12,550 bases of DNA, taken from the NCBI GenBank assembly GCA_958349055.1, contig CATWBO010000046.1, positions 1 through 12,550 of the forward strand, in the 5' to 3' direction. The DNA is from an uncultured bacterium (GTDB lineage: Bacteria; Actinomycetota; Coriobacteriia; Coriobacteriales; Coriobacteriaceae). The notes below the pieces were generated by a model, which was not told the origin of the DNA, made no database searches, and saw only the letters and a program-made list of their open reading frames with translations. A program made the position numbers and the translations under genes. Positions 11,686-12,550 of the stretch are shown here, piece after piece (within the stretch, counting starts at the first letter, position 1; every line of letters starts with the position of its first letter).

Positions 11686-12329
11686 TGCATATCTACTCTG
11701 TCAACGATCCCGAGTTCAAACCCTACGGTCGCGTGTGGGACGACGTTCCCTCCAGCCTGACCGCCTCGCTTGTCGAGGCGCTTTCCGCCACACCCATTCC
11801 CGAGGGCAGCAAGTACGTGGCCTCCGCGCCCGAGCTCGAGCAGGTCGAGGGCACCGACACGCTCGGTCTGCTCATGTACGGCGGCCGTCCCTTCCAGCTG
11901 GGCTGGTGCAACGGCCACAACACGCAGCTCAACTGCCTGGAGTATCACCGCGCCAGCGAGTTCAACCTGGGTGCCCGCGACTTTATCCTGCTGCTGGCCA
12001 AGCGTGAGCAGATCGTCGACGGCAAGCTCGACACCGCGCAGGTCAAGGCCTTCCGCGCACCCGCCGGCACGCTCGTCGAGGTCTATGCCACGACGCTCCA
12101 CTACACGCCGTGCATGGTCGACGACGGTGGCTTCCAGGTGATGGTCGCGCTGCCCGCCGGCACCAACGGCCCGCGTCCCGAGGCTGCGGCCGACATGCCT
12201 GCGGCCGGTGACAGCTACTGCTACTGGAAGGCCGACAAGTGGGTCCTCTGCCACGCCGACAGCCCCAAGGCAGCTGAGGGCGGCTACGTAGGCCTCACCG
12301 GCAAAAACCTCGACATCACCGTGGACTAG
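11685..12329 (+). CDS. DUF4867-family protein, cupin-like
   Basis: A 214-residue protein I recognise as DUF4867 type, with no assigned reaction known to me. The start MHIYSVNDPEFKPYGRV is typical for the family. AGGAG at 11675-11679 fixes ATG 11685; an in-frame GTG/TTG extension upstream would run through the regulatory array. The core GWCNGHNTQLNCLEYHRASEFNLGARDFILLL shows a cupin-style His-x-Asn-x(5)-Glu-x-His metal-site pattern. FRAPAGTLVEVYATTLHYTPC is a second cupin-like block with another His. It is probably cytoplasmic: there is no signal peptide or membrane segment. Codon use matches the isomerase operon, not the A/T-richer PTS cassette just upstream. Family members are, from memory, often near sugar isomerase genes, so it may be an accessory isomerase, mutarotase or lyase of the same sugar pathway (inference). 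Confidence 0.8.
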   Translation: MHIYSVNDPEFKPYGRVWDDVPSSLTASLVEALSATPIPEGSKYVASAPELEQVEGTDTLGLLMYGGRPFQLGWCNGHNTQLNCLEYHRASEFNLGARDFILLLAKREQIVDGKLDTAQVKAFRAPAGTLVEVYATTLHYTPCMVDDGGFQVMVALPAGTNGPRPEAAADMPAAGDSYCYWKADKWVLCHADSPKAAEGGYVGLTGKNLDITVD

Positions 12330-12336
12330 AGTCTTC

Positions 12337-12395
12337 TGTCTAAATCTGTAACATCTAGCAGGCTAAATCGCCTCTATCTGTTACAGATTTAGACA
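12337..12395. repeat. Long hairpin repeat 1 after the DUF4867 gene
   Basis: TGTCTAAATCTGTAACA (12337-12353) is exactly complementary to TGTTACAGATTTAGACA (12379-12395), giving a 17-bp stem and a 25-nt loop. Inside the loop AGGC/GCCT can pair. It begins 8 bases after the stop codon. AAA follows; there is no T-run on the + strand. See the partner hairpin at 12420-12472. Confidence 0.8.
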
Positions 12396-12419
12396 AATCG
12401 CAGGGGGCGACCGAAAAAC

Positions 12420-12472
12420 CTCGATCTGTAACACCAAGCCCGGTCTTGCCGGCCTAACTGTTACAGATCGAG
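12420..12472. repeat. Long hairpin repeat 2, sister of 12337-12395
   Basis: CTCGATCTGTAACA (12420-12433) is exactly complementary to TGTTACAGATCGAG (12459-12472), with a 25-nt loop as in the first copy. The core ATCTGTAACA/TGTTACAGAT and the trailing AGACAAA are shared with copy 1. Stem bases outside the core differ but still pair (covariation). The loop is G/C-rich and can itself pair through CCGG. Confidence 0.8.
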
Positions 12473-12505
12473 ACAAACTGGCCCAGACCACCACGAAGGG
12501 GACAG

Positions 12506-12550
12506 TGAACTGCCTCCCATTTCTTGGACATCGGGAAATGGGAGGTTTTC
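12506..12550. mobile_element. Possible terminal inverted repeat of an IS3-family (IS150-like) element
   Basis: TGAACTGCCTCCCATTTC followed by TTGGACAT (from 12506) resembles, from memory, the TG-starting ends of IS150-group elements with a C-rich run, ATTT and TTGGAC. CCTCCCATTT (12513-12522) and AAATGGGAGG (12536-12545) form a stem followed by TTTT, so a plain terminator is the alternative reading. No transposase is visible because the window ends here. Confidence 0.35.

Noticed and set aside
12337..12472. CRISPR array
   Set aside because: Only two units, each a palindrome with its own loop rather than identical direct repeats with spacers; no cas genes.

Overview
The window is a high-GC, low-redundancy stretch of bacterial chromosome. 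Its codon choice (strong G/C at third positions), its intergenic repeats built on GTCCCAAATT and on TGACAAAGGGAC palindromes, and its gene content (split transketolase, PTS with a BglG-type antiterminator, luxS) fit a gut Coriobacteriia member. Collinsella is my best guess. That placement is inference from style and memory, not from a marker gene.

Layout, all genes on the + strand. Positions 1-261: repeat-rich leader with a likely promoter and an inverted TAAAC/GTTTA operator. 262-1170: ROK-family sugar kinase. 1362-2372: LacI-family repressor with its own promoter and operator, ended by a strong UUCG-loop terminator. 2473-2631: long regulatory region packed with GTTTA/TAAAC half-sites. 2632-7352: four-gene operon made of a fucose-isomerase-like ketol isomerase, transketolase N-half, transketolase C-half and a glycerol-kinase-like FGGY kinase. 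7353-7505: two stacked hairpin repeats. 7506-7994: luxS. 7995-8193: leader with a RAT/terminator attenuator. 8194-11557: BglG/LicT-type antiterminator, PTS EIIBC of the glucose/glucoside family and an alpha/beta-hydrolase. This block is visibly more A/T-rich than its neighbours and looks like an inserted cassette. 11685-12329: DUF4867-type protein, again with the high-GC style. 12330-12550: two matched long hairpins, then what may be the first bases of an IS3-family element.

How the genes may work together: isomerase, FGGY kinase and a two-subunit transketolase is the enzyme set of the transketolase route for the branched plant sugar D-apiose (apiose to apulose, apulose 4-phosphate, then transketolase products entering the pentose phosphate pool). 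The LacI repressor and repeated GTTTA-type sites in front of the ROK, lacI and isomerase genes suggest one regulon. This is the main hypothesis of the window. The sugar itself is not proven by sequence, and no transporter for it is visible here. The PTS cassette is a separate import system under antitermination control. It pairs an EIIBC lacking EIIA with a hydrolase instead of the usual phospho-beta-glucosidase.
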